NCBI GenBank assembly: GCA_003222035.1
Contig: QHUS01000098.1
Location: forward strand, 1-45,606
DNA length: 45,606 bases
Direction: 5' to 3'
Origin: Gemmatimonadota bacterium
Lineage (GTDB): Bacteria > Gemmatimonadota > Gemmatimonadetes > Gemmatimonadales > GWC2-71-9
Numbering within the stretch: position 1 is the first letter of the stretch; every line of letters starts with the position of its first letter. The translations under genes and the position numbers were made by a program. The notes under the pieces are model-generated. The model did not search any database. It saw only the letters and a program-made list of their open reading frames with translations, and was not told the origin of the DNA. Of the stretch, positions 33,497 through 40,898 are shown piece by piece.

Positions 33497-36400
33497 CTAG
33501 GACGCGAACGCCTCCGCCACGATCCGAGCCTGTTCCGCCTGGTGCGCCGCCGGGTACCCCTCCGCCGGGCTCGACCGCTCGGGCCGCCCGATGTCGCGCA
33601 CGGTAACGCCCGGACCAACGAGCTCGCGCAGCTGCGGCAGCATGAATTTCTGCGGGCCCATGTTGCGCGGTTCCTCCTGGACCCAGACGATCTCCGTGAT
33701 CGCGGGGTACCGCTTGATCAACTCCGCGAGCTCGGCGGCGGGGAACGGGTAGAGCAGCTCGACGCGGCCGATCGCCACGTGCGTCGCCCGGGCGCGTTGC
33801 GGCGAGAGGAGCAGGTCGTAGTAGACCTTGCCGCTGCACAACACCAGCCGTGTCGCAGTGGCCCGCGTGCCGCCCTCGGGGTCGTCGAGCACGGGCCGGA
33901 ACCGGCCCGCCGTGAGGTCCTCGAGCCGTGACGTGGCCTGGGGCAGGCGCAACAGGCTCTTCGGCGTGAACAGCACGAGGGGCCGCAACTCCGGGTGGCG
34001 CGCCTGGCGCCGCAGCAGGTGGAAGTACTGGGACGGCGTCGTGCAGTTGGCGATCCGGATGTTGCGGTCGGCGCCGAGCGCGAGGAAGCGCTCGATGCGG
34101 GCGCTCGAATGCTCGGGCCCCTGACCCTCGTAGCCGTGCGGCAGCAGCAACGTCAGCCGAGAGGTCTGTCCCCACTTCGCGAGGCCGGCGATGATGAACT
34201 GGTCGATGATCACCTCACCGCCGTTCGTGAAGTCGCCGTACTGCGCTTCCCACAACACCAGCGTTTCGGGCGCCGCGGCCGCGTAGCCGTACTCGAATCC
34301 GAGGCAGGCGAATTCCGAGAGGGGGCTGTTGTGCAGCTCGAACGGTGCTCTGGCCCCGGGTAGGTTCTGGATCGGCGCGTAGCGGCGACCGTCCTTCGCA
34401 TCGTGCAGGACCAGGTGGCGCTGGCTGAACGTGCCGCGTTCCGTGTCCTGCCCGGTGAGGCGGATCGCGGTACCCTCGGCCAACAGCGAGGCAAAAGCCA
34501 GGGCTTCCGCGTGCGCCCACTCGATCTGCCCGCCGCCTTCGGCGAGCGCCGGGCGCCGCCGCTCCAGCTGCTTCATCAGCTTGGGAATGACGGAAAAGCC
34601 GCCGGGCACGGTGAGTAGCTGCTCGTTCAACGTGGTCAACAGGGGCGCACCGACGGCCGTGTCGGGCTCGGTGACCGCTGGGTAGGCGCCGGAGATGCGT
34701 TGCGGCTCTTCGCCTTTCCCGCCGCCCCCCTCGCGCAGGTTCGCCTTGAGCGACTGCTGGATGTCGGCGAGTCGCTGGTACATCTGCTCGGATTCCGAGG
34801 TCGCGTCGGCGGCGGGAACGACGCCGTCGCGCGCGAGCTGATCGGCGTAGCGCTGGCGCACCGGAGGCGTCTGCTTGATCCGCTCGTACATCACCGGCTG
34901 CGTGTATGCCGGCTCGTCACCTTCGTTGTGGCCGTGGCGCCGGTAGCCAACGACGTCGATGACCACGTCGCCGTGGAACTTGTCGCGGTACAGCATCGCG
35001 AGCCGCGCCGCCGCGACGCACGCTTCCGGGTCGTCCGCGTTGACGTGGATGATCGGTGCGTCGAATCCCTTGGCGAGATCGCTGGAGTAGTCGGTCGAGC
35101 GCCCTTCCTTCGGATCGGTGGTGAAGCCGAGCTGGTTGTTCGCGATCAGGTGGATCGTTCCGCCCGTGGTGTAGCCTTTGAGCCGGGCGAGGTTGAACGT
35201 CTCGGCGACCACTCCCTGCGCCGCGAACGACGCGTCGCCGTGGATCAGCACCGGGAGCGCGACCGTCCCATCGTGGATGGGTTCCTTGCCGCGGCGGTTC
35301 GTCTGGTTCGCGCGGGCGCGTCCTTCCACCACCGGGTTCACCGCCTCGAGATGGCTCGGGTTGGGCGTGAGAGTGATGTTGACGGGCTTCCCCGCGGCGG
35401 TCTGGTACACGCCGTCGGCGCCGTGGTGATACTTGACGTCGCCGGTGCCGCCTTCCGGCGTGAGCGTTTCCTCGACATTCCGGCCGCCCTCGAATTCCGC
35501 GAAGATCGTCTCGTACGGCAGGCCGACGATGTGGGCGAGCACGTTTAGCCGGCCGCGGTGCGCCATGCCGAGCACGACGCGCCGGGCCCCGCCCGCGCCG
35601 GCCAGCTCGATGGTCTGATCGAGCATCGGAACCAGCACGTCGAGGCCTTCGATCGAGAAGCGCTTCTGGCCGAGGTACGCCTTATGAAGGAAGCGCTCGA
35701 GTGTTTCGACGGCGGTGAGGCGACCGAGCAGCTTGCGCTGCTGCTCCGGTGCAAGCGGCTTCCGATGCTCGCCCGACTCGATCACCTGCCGCAGCCACAG
35801 GCGCTCCTGATGACTCCCGATGTGCTCCACCTCGTAGGCGATCGTCCCGCAGTACGTCTCCTGGAGCTTCGGGTACGCCTCCGCGAGGGTGCGGCCGGGG
35901 ACGTAGATGCGCAGCACCTCGGCCGGGATCCGGGCCATGATCTCCGGGGTGAGGCCGAGCGGGCCGGGATCGAGCGCGGGATCGCCGGGCGGTTCCGAGC
36001 CGAGCGGGTCGAGGCGCGCGGCCATGTGCCCGAAGTTCCGGAACGCCTTGACCAAGGCCATGGCGGCGGCGACGTGCTTCAACTCGTCGGGGCTCGGGGT
36101 TCGGGGCTCGGGACTCGGAAGTGCCCGTGCTGGAGCCGGTCCGAGCCCCGAGTCCCGAGCCCCGAGCCCCGTGATTGCCAGAGTCTCCGCCACCTGCTCG
36201 TAGAAACGGTCCTCTCCCTGGAGCAGGGAGTCCAGTTTGCGAAGGAAAAGTCCCGATTCCGCCCCCTGAATGATCCGGTGATCGTAGGTCGAGGTGATCG
36301 TCATGATCTTGGCCGGCCCGATCTGGCGGATCGCGCCGGTCGCGATGATCGAGCCCTGACCCTTCAACAGGCGCGGTACCGAGGCGACCGTGCCGATGGT

Positions 36401-36571
36401 GCCCGGATTCGTGAGCGTGATCGTCGCACCCGCGAAGTCGTCGGGAAGAAGCTTGTTGCCGCGCGCCTTCTCCACGAGTGTCTCGTACGTCGTGTGGAAC
36501 GTCGCGAAGTCCATGCCCTCGGCGTGCTTGATGACGGGCACGACCAGGGCGCGGCTGCCGTCCTTCTTATC
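33497..36571 (-). CDS. kgd: Kgd-type 2-oxoglutarate dehydrogenase/decarboxylase, E2 remainder plus E1 (frame broken)
   Basis: Carries the end of the E2-like acyltransferase domain (KKDGSRALVVPVIKHAEGMD, TITLTNPGTIGTVASVPRL, TSTYDHRIIQGAESGLFLR with the catalytic His) and the whole E1: NFGHMAARLDPLG, GMAHRGRLNVLAHIVGLPYE, VNADDPEACVAAARLAMLYR, VVGYRRHGHNEGDEPAYTQP, LLPHGYEGQGPEHSSARIER and VQEEPRNMGPQKFMLPQL. It follows the mycobacterial multifunctional form, producing succinyl-CoA or semialdehyde. Its linker between E2 and E1 is encoded by a heptad inverted repeat (36088-36168). Continuity with the N-terminal part is lost at about 36568-36572. Confidence 0.88.
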   Translation of the reverse strand, partial: DKKDGSRALVVPVIKHAEGMDFATFHTTYETLVEKARGNKLLPDDFAGATITLTNPGTIGTVASVPRLLKGQGSIIATGAIRQIGPAKIMTITSTYDHRIIQGAESGLFLRKLDSLLQGEDRFYEQVAETLAITGLGARDSGLGPAPARALPSPEPRTPSPDELKHVAAAMALVKAFRNFGHMAARLDPLGSEPPGDPALDPGPLGLTPEIMARIPAEVLRIYVPGRTLAEAYPKLQETYCGTIAYEVEHIGSHQERLWLRQVIESGEHRKPLAPEQQRKLLGRLTAVETLERFLHKAYLGQKRFSIEGLDVLVPMLDQTIELAGAGGARRVVLGMAHRGRLNVLAHIVGLPYETIFAEFEGGRNVEETLTPEGGTGDVKYHHGADGVYQTAAGKPVNITLTPNPSHLEAVNPVVEGRARANQTNRRGKEPIHDGTVALPVLIHGDASFAAQGVVAETFNLARLKGYTTGGTIHLIANNQLGFTTDPKEGRSTDYSSDLAKGFDAPIIHVNADDPEACVAAARLAMLYRDKFHGDVVIDVVGYRRHGHNEGDEPAYTQPVMYERIKQTPPVRQRYADQLARDGVVPAADATSESEQMYQRLADIQQSLKANLREGGGGKGEEPQRISGAYPAVTEPDTAVGAPLLTTLNEQLLTVPGGFSVIPKLMKQLERRRPALAEGGGQIEWAHAEALAFASLLAEGTAIRLTGQDTERGTFSQRHLVLHDAKDGRRYAPIQNLPGARAPFELHNSPLSEFACLGFEYGYAAAAPETLVLWEAQYGDFTNGGEVIIDQFIIAGLAKWGQTSRLTLLLPHGYEGQGPEHSSARIERFLALGADRNIRIANCTTPSQYFHLLRRQARHPELRPLVLFTPKSLLRLPQATSRLEDLTAGRFRPVLDDPEGGTRATATRLVLCSGKVYYDLLLSPQRARATHVAIGRVELLYPFPAAELAELIKRYPAITEIVWVQEEPRNMGPQKFMLPQLRELVGPGVTVRDIGRPERSSPAEGYPAAHQAEQARIVAEAFAS
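36088..36168. repeat. Inverted heptad repeat within kgd (E2-E1 linker)
   Basis: Left arm CGGGGCT-CGGGGTT-CGGGGCT-CGGGACT (36088-36115), right arm CCGAGCC-CCGAGTC-CCGAGCC-CCGAGCC (36141-36168). With three flanking bases, 28 of 31 pair; the spacer is about 25 bases. In the protein the tract reads GLGARDSGLGPAPARALPSP and further Pro/Ser-rich residues, a plausible flexible linker. Confidence 0.85.
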
Positions 36572-37020
36572 GCGAAGCCGATCAGATGCGTGAACGAGAT
36601 CTTCTTGCCGGACTGGGCGAGCTGCGCGTTGAGCTCACGGCGCCGGACATCGAGCACGTCCACAGCGATTTCGCGGAACGAAGTGGCAGTGGGGACCGAC
36701 AGGCTGTCGGTCATGTTCTGCGCGAGACGGGCCGCGGGGCCGGTGATCGGGGTCAGATGCTCGGGAGGGGGGAGGGGGGGGGGAACGCGAGACGGGGGCC
36801 GGGTGCCTTCAGTGGAGGCGATCGACCCGTCCCTCGTTCCCCGTCCCTCGTCCCGCAGGACTTCGGCGCGGTCCGTCGGAATCACCGGCAGCTCGGCAAG
36901 CTTCCCGTTGTCAAACAGCTGCCGCCACTCCTCGCCGACCGAGGCAGGATCCCGCAGGTACTGCTCGTACATCACCTGCACGAACGCGGCGTTGTGCGTG
37001 CCGAACACGAACTCGCTCAC
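36568..37020 (-). CDS. kgd: Kgd-type 2-oxoglutarate dehydrogenase, N-terminal part (frame broken)
   Basis: GTG start at 37020. MSEFVFGTHNAAFVQVMYEQ with YLRDPASVGEEWRQLFDNG is the N-terminal E1-type segment of Kgd. A low-complexity linker (DEGRGTRDG, TRPPSRVPPPLPPPE) encoded by repeat 36780-36856 follows. Then comes the start of the E2-like domain: LTPITGPAARLAQNMTDSLS, ELNAQLAQSGKKISFTHLIG. After FAI the family has about 38 further residues before the next recognisable motif, and they are missing here. As read, the frame continues as nonsense to 36364. No Shine-Dalgarno is present; TAAATT lies 6 bases upstream. Confidence 0.85.
36780..36856. repeat. Inverted heptad repeat within kgd (N-terminal linker)
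   Basis: Right arm CCCGTCC-CTCGTTC-CCCGTCC-CTCGTCC (36826-36853), a nearly perfect 14-bp doublet. The left arm at 36780-36798 (GGGGAACGCGAGACGGG) pairs with it at about 16 of 18 positions. A G12 run precedes it. It encodes the Pro/Arg-rich linker of Kgd. Confidence 0.72.
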
Positions 37021-37025
37021 GGCTC

Positions 37026-37032
37026 TAATTTA
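37026..37032. promoter_or_regulatory. Back-to-back leaderless -10 elements for kgd and the beta-lactamase-like gene
   Basis: The 17-base gap 37021-37037 holds TAATTT on the plus strand (37026-37031, 6 bases before ATG 37038) and TAAATT on the minus strand (37027-37032, 6 bases before GTG 37020). The two hexamers overlap by five bases. No ribosome site is present on either side. Confidence 0.55.
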
Positions 37033-37037
37033 ATCAA

Positions 37038-37931
37038 ATGAAGCGACTTTTCCTTGTCAGCCTGCTCGTCGCGATGGGCCGCACGGCGCACGCACAGGAT
37101 CCAACGGCCCTGGCGCAGCGCCTCGCTGAGCGGATCGCCCGAGCCCCGGCCCGTGCCGTGGGTCTGTACTACCGCAGTCTCGCGGGTTCCGACTCCCTCC
37201 TGATCGGCGCGAATCTGCGCTTCCACGCCGCGAGTACGATGAAGGTCCCGGTGATGATTCAGATCTTTCGGGACGCGGACGCGGGATTGCTGCGACTGGA
37301 CGACTCACTCACGGTCCACACCGCTTTTCCATCGCTGGTACCCGCTGAGGCGTTCATCGTCGGCAAAGAGGACGATTCGGACTCGACACTGTACGAGTCG
37401 GTGGGACGGAATCGGTCGGTGCGGGAGCTGCTCGAGCTGATGATCACGCGATCGTCGAACCTCGCGACCAACATTCTGATCGAGCGGGTCGGGGCGGTGC
37501 GCGCCCAGGCGTCAGCGCGGGCCCTGGGCGCCTGGTCGATTCAAGTGCTGCGCGGCGTGGAGGACGGCCAGGCCTACCGCGCCGGACTCAACAACACCAC
37601 GACGGCGCGCGACCTCGGCGTGCTGCTCATCGCGATCGTCCAGGGTCGCGCGGCGAGCCGCCCGTCGTGCGATTCCATGCTCGCCATCCTGGGCCGCCAG
37701 GAGTTCAACGAAGGGATCCCCGTGGGCGTGCCGCCGGGGACGCGCGTGGCGCACAAGACGGGCTGGATCGGGGAGGTCGTCTACCACGACGCCGCTGTCG
37801 TGTATCCGGCGCGCGGCGGCCCCTACGTGCTCACAGTGCTGACGGGTGGGATAAAGGAGGACAGCGTCGCGCACAACCTGGTCGCCGATCTGTCGCGGCT
37901 GGTGTACGGAACAGCCCAGCCTCGTCCTTGA
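37038..37931 (+). CDS. Exported class A beta-lactamase-like serine hydrolase
   Basis: 297 aa, with signal MKRLFLVSLLVAMGRTAHAQ. The serine penicilloyl-transferase set is complete: STMK at 66-69 (nucleophile and Lys), RSSNLATN at 138-145 (SDN-like SSN), and HKTGWIGE at 239-246 (KTG). GVEDGQAYRAGLNNTTTA in the omega region offers an acidic residue (VED) where class A enzymes use Glu166. It may be a lactamase, or a D-Ala-D-Ala/peptidoglycan hydrolase of the wide COG2367 group; resistance is not claimed. The start has no Shine-Dalgarno and is separated from kgd by 17 bases. Confidence 0.85.
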   Translation: MKRLFLVSLLVAMGRTAHAQDPTALAQRLAERIARAPARAVGLYYRSLAGSDSLLIGANLRFHAASTMKVPVMIQIFRDADAGLLRLDDSLTVHTAFPSLVPAEAFIVGKEDDSDSTLYESVGRNRSVRELLELMITRSSNLATNILIERVGAVRAQASARALGAWSIQVLRGVEDGQAYRAGLNNTTTARDLGVLLIAIVQGRAASRPSCDSMLAILGRQEFNEGIPVGVPPGTRVAHKTGWIGEVVYHDAAVVYPARGGPYVLTVLTGGIKEDSVAHNLVADLSRLVYGTAQPRP

Positions 37932-37965
37932 CTGGTGCCTGACTGACTGAAGGAGAGACCACGAG

Positions 37966-38694
37966 ATGCTCGCTGAACGATTCCTCAACCCCCGGGTCGC
38001 CGTCTTCGCACTGGCCGTCGTCGCATGCCAGGTGTACGCGGAGCAGGCAGGAACTCCCGCATGGATCGATGCCACCGCGACACTCGATTCCGCGACCACG
38101 CCGGTGTACGAGGGGGACGCGCCCATGCGGTTCGCCTTCCTCAAGGACATGCGGCGCGGCGATCCCCTCACGCTTTCGGTCTTTTCGCTGGGAGCGCACA
38201 GCGGAACGCACGTCGACGCCCCGATGCACTTCCTGGTCGATGGCGCGCCGGTCGACCGGATCGCGCTCGATGCGCTCATTGGACCTGCGCGCGTGATCCA
38301 AATTGCCGACAGCGTGCAGGCGATCGATGCCGTCGAGCTCAACCGGCATCAATGGAGAGGCGCAGAGCGTCTGCTGTTCCGCACCAGGAGCACCGCGCGC
38401 CGGTGGATGAGTTCCGCCGTGTTTCACCGCGACTTCGCCTACATCGCGCCCGACGCCGCTCAGCTCCTTGTCGACGCGGGTGTCAAGCTCGTGGGCATCG
38501 ATTACATCTCCGCCGAGCAGTTCGGCGCCCCGGCGCCGCGCACGCATCGGATCATTCTCGGGCGAGGAACGCCGATCGTCGAAGGGTTGGACCTGAGCGA
38601 CGCCCCGGGCGGCGACTACGACCTGATCGTCTTGCCCATGAAGGTACGCGGCCACGAGGGGGCGCCGGCACGAGCGATTCTCCGCCGGCGGTAG
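37966..38694 (+). CDS. Exported cyclase-family (kynurenine formamidase-like) metal hydrolase
   Basis: 242 aa. AAGGAGAG precedes the ATG. An N-terminal segment VAVFALAVVACQVYAEQ looks like an export signal. The family motif SLGAHSGTHVDAPMHFLVDG (HxGTHxDxPxHF) with later AAQLLVDAGVKLVGIDYISAEQ marks the cyclase/formamidase fold, which binds a divalent metal through the His and Asp of the motif. IVEGLDLSDAPGGDYDLIVLPMKV is the typical end. A role in tryptophan catabolism is not supported, since no kyn genes are nearby. It follows the lactamase-like gene by 34 bases and may share its transcript. Confidence 0.85.
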   Translation: MLAERFLNPRVAVFALAVVACQVYAEQAGTPAWIDATATLDSATTPVYEGDAPMRFAFLKDMRRGDPLTLSVFSLGAHSGTHVDAPMHFLVDGAPVDRIALDALIGPARVIQIADSVQAIDAVELNRHQWRGAERLLFRTRSTARRWMSSAVFHRDFAYIAPDAAQLLVDAGVKLVGIDYISAEQFGAPAPRTHRIILGRGTPIVEGLDLSDAPGGDYDLIVLPMKVRGHEGAPARAILRRR

Positions 38695-38729
38695 CGGCTA
38701 TTCCCTGACAGACCGCCTCCGCTCGAGGA

Positions 38730-39254
38730 TCAGAAGCCGCGTGGCGAAGACGCGCCGGCGGACGCTGGTGCGGTCGGCCCGCTGCGGAACCCCCGCAGCG
38801 CGGCACGGCCGAGCCAGACGAACAGCACCAGCACGAGGAGCTGCGTCAGCGCGAAGGGCGGCTCGTTTTGCTTCGGGGCGAGGACGATCAGCGCGGGGAT
38901 CCGGAGGAACAGCTGCGCCACCAGCACGAAGACGTTCAAGTAGAGGGCGAACACCGTCCCCACGACGTAAACCTTGCGCCAGAGTCCCATGAGATGTTTC
39001 CAATAGCGCGCGGCGATGACGACCGGGAGCACGACCAGGGAGATGATGGCGACAGCGTGAGACGGGAGGAAGGTCACGAAAGGGAAACCGAACCCGGTGA
39101 TGTTGGTCAAGACAGTCGTAGTCAGGAAAACCCCGGTCCAGCCATCGAGCCGTTTGCCGGCCACGAGTCCGCCCGCGACCACGAGCCCGGCGACGATCCC
39201 GAGGAGACTCAGCACAACGTGAATCAGGGTGAACGTCGTGAGGCTGAAGATCAT
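38730..39254 (-). CDS. Integral membrane protein, hypothetical
   Basis: 174 aa, four hydrophobic helices: TLIHVVLSLLGIVAGLVVAG, DGWTGVFLTTTVLTNITGFG, SHAVAIISLVVLPVVIAARY, VYVVGTVFALYLNVFVLVAQ, with a fifth segment LTQLLVLVLFVWLGRAAL. GGGGAG lies about 8 bases before ATG 39254. It is short and without polar active-site residues; relatives exist as uncharacterised proteins in other bacteria (from memory). The C-terminal tail (SGPTAPASAGASSPRGF) is cytosolic or periplasmic low complexity. It lies 15 bases after the kinase stop on the same strand, so a shared transcript is possible. Confidence 0.7.
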   Translation of the reverse strand: MIFSLTTFTLIHVVLSLLGIVAGLVVAGGLVAGKRLDGWTGVFLTTTVLTNITGFGFPFVTFLPSHAVAIISLVVLPVVIAARYWKHLMGLWRKVYVVGTVFALYLNVFVLVAQLFLRIPALIVLAPKQNEPPFALTQLLVLVLFVWLGRAALRGFRSGPTAPASAGASSPRGF

Positions 39255-39269
39255 GGTCGCGTCTCCCCG

Positions 39270-40499
39270 TTATCGCCTGGTCCGACGCCGCGCCTTGGTG
39301 CGCGCGACGAGCTTCCAGAACAACGCCTCTCCAATGATGGTGATCCGGTGCCCCCTGGCCGCCAGCCGTCTGATCTCCATCAGCTTCAGCCCGCCGCTCT
39401 TCCCGGCCACCTGCAGAGCGTTGGGGCGCCCGCGCACGAGAATGTCGGTGGACGGTCCCGGGCTCGACTGGACCAGGGCGCCCGAGCGCTTGGCGGCGGC
39501 AATCGCTTCACGCCGCGGCCGGCTCAAGAATCCGGTGAACGACAAGTGACGTCCCTTGAGGCTCTGGACGCGGCCGGTGTGGAGGCGCGTGGGACGCTTG
39601 CGGAGGGCAGCGATCAGCTCGCCCGCCGATTCGTAGCGTTTCTCGCGCGCGCCCAGGCAGCGATGAATGACCTCTTTCAGGTGGTCGCTGCAGGGCAGCC
39701 GTCGGACGTCGCGGCTCCGCATGGGGCTGTGGACGTCGCCCCGGAGCAGCATCGCGATCAGCTGGCCCACCTGATAGATGTCATCGCGCTGCTGCCATTT
39801 CCGTACCTTCCCCCAGGCGATCTCGGTCGGCGCGCCCATGAGGTTGAAGGCATCGGCGGTCACGCCGTGACGGCTCGCCTGGTGCGTCGCGATCCCGAAA
39901 TCCCCCAGCTTCAGACGCTCGTTCTCGCACACGAATACGTTGAACGGCGTCAGGTCGCGGTGCAGGGCCTGGCCGCGATGCAGGACGTCCAGCGTTTCCA
40001 GGATGCCGGCGATCTCCTGCCGCACGTATTTCTCGGGCTGCGCCCCCTTCGCGTCCAGCCAGGCGCCGAGATCGCCGTGCTCGGCGTACTCCATGACAAG
40101 GCAGTAGCGGGTGCCGGTGGCTTCGGGCTGCACGAACGTGTCGTACACCCGCAGCGCGCGGGCCTGTCGGCCGAGGAGCTGCGCAAAGTAGGCCTCGCGG
40201 AGCCAGCCGGTGATCCGGTGGCTGATCTTGACGCACACCCGCGGCGGGAGCGATGCCGCCGGCGTCGGCGTCGCGAGGTAGATCTCTCCGAAGCCACCTT
40301 TGCCAATGAGACGGTCCAGCCGGTATCCCCGACCGGTTTCGTTGCTGTAGAGGGTGGGGAGAGCCGGACGTGGGACAGGTGGGTCGGCCGTCCCGGCGGC
40401 GGGCGTCGCGCTACGGGCCTTGCCGGCGCGCGTGACCAGTCGGGTCAGCGCGAGCAGCGACGCTCTGGAGCGCGCACGGGTGCGTGTCTTGGGATTCAC
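39270..40499 (-). CDS. Ser/Thr protein kinase fused to a BRCT domain
   Basis: 409 aa from GTG 40499. The kinase domain (about 58-300) has LIGKGGFGEIYLA (66-71 glycine loop), VCVKIS (Lys91), CLVMEYAEHGDL, ALHRDLTPFNVFV (HRD 180-182, Asn187) and LGDFGIAT (DFG 200-202). The APE triad is replaced by MGAPTEIAW, and there is no C-terminal membrane helix or PASTA domain. Residues about 314-399 (LKGRHLSFTGFLSRPRREA, ALVQSSPGPSTDILVRGR, KSGGLKLMEIRRLAARGHRI, ALFWKLV) follow the BRCT pattern seen in NAD-dependent DNA ligase. This fusion may link DNA-related binding to phosphorylation. A leaderless TACAAT precedes the start. Confidence 0.85.
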   Translation of the reverse strand: MNPKTRTRARSRASLLALTRLVTRAGKARSATPAAGTADPPVPRPALPTLYSNETGRGYRLDRLIGKGGFGEIYLATPTPAASLPPRVCVKISHRITGWLREAYFAQLLGRQARALRVYDTFVQPEATGTRYCLVMEYAEHGDLGAWLDAKGAQPEKYVRQEIAGILETLDVLHRGQALHRDLTPFNVFVCENERLKLGDFGIATHQASRHGVTADAFNLMGAPTEIAWGKVRKWQQRDDIYQVGQLIAMLLRGDVHSPMRSRDVRRLPCSDHLKEVIHRCLGAREKRYESAGELIAALRKRPTRLHTGRVQSLKGRHLSFTGFLSRPRREAIAAAKRSGALVQSSPGPSTDILVRGRPNALQVAGKSGGLKLMEIRRLAARGHRITIIGEALFWKLVARTKARRRTRR

Positions 40500-40506
40500 A
40501 ACCGCA

Positions 40507-40512
40507 ATTGTA
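40507..40512 (-). promoter_or_regulatory. Leaderless -10 element for the kinase gene
   Basis: TACAAT on the minus strand, 7 bases (TGCGGTT) before GTG 40499. It is the best match to the -10 consensus among the leaderless set. Confidence 0.55.
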
Positions 40513-40617
40513 CCACTGGCCCGGCCCGCTTGTTAGGCCTCAGCCAGCCGGCCAAACTGGTGTGAGAACCAACAGGGACCTCTCATGCGCAAGCAATACT
40601 ATTTTCGACAATAAGGC

Positions 40618-40638
40618 GGCTCGGCTTAACCCCGAGCC
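40618..40638 (-). terminator. Hairpin over the stop of the small membrane protein gene
   Basis: Stem GGCTCGG (minus-strand sense) with loop GGTTAAG and CCGAGCC; a 7-bp perfect stem that includes the stop codon, followed on the minus strand by GCCTTATTGTCG. It is a moderate candidate for an intrinsic terminator. Confidence 0.5.
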
Positions 40639-40898
40639 TTCGTCTCCGGTTGGTCTCTCTCCCCCGGTAGCGCGCGGTCGGTGTGCTCTTTCTGAGTCGC
40701 GAGCACACGCTCGATGAAGTCGAGCCGTTCCTGTAAGGCCTCGAGCTCCTGGCGTAGCTCCCCGACCGCGGGGTCGGGAGGCGCGGCTTCGCGAGGGGGA
40801 TGCTCGAGTCGCTTCGCAAAGGCGCTCGCAAATCGGCCAAGGATCGCAAAGACCGCGACCACCGCAACGACCGCGATGACAGGGACAGCACCGTCCAT
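40626..40898 (-). CDS. Small membrane-anchored coiled-coil protein, hypothetical
   Basis: 90 aa. One N-terminal membrane helix (AVPVIAVVAVVAVFAILGRFA), then a helical region ELRQELEALQERLDFIERVLATQ with heptad hydrophobics, then a charged tail. GGGGAG lies 6 bases before ATG 40898. The layout (helix followed by RLDFIERVLATQ) recalls PspB/PspC-like regulators, but the match is only in architecture. A membrane-tethered oligomerisation role is inferred. Confidence 0.65.
   Translation of the reverse strand: MDGAVPVIAVVAVVAVFAILGRFASAFAKRLEHPPREAAPPDPAVGELRQELEALQERLDFIERVLATQKEHTDRALPGERDQPETKARG

Noticed and set aside
37038..37931. Antibiotic-resistance gene call for the beta-lactamase-like protein
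   Set aside because: The motifs fit class A folds, but the SDN element is SSN and the general-base Glu is not certain, so resistance cannot be claimed.
38868..40565. 565-codon plus-strand frame across the kinase and the membrane protein gene
   Set aside because: Spans two minus-strand genes and their gap; no start site or motif.
40500..40625. Possible small RNA between the kinase and the coiled-coil gene
   Set aside because: Only a promoter hexamer and a modest hairpin at the far edge; no conserved fold recognised.
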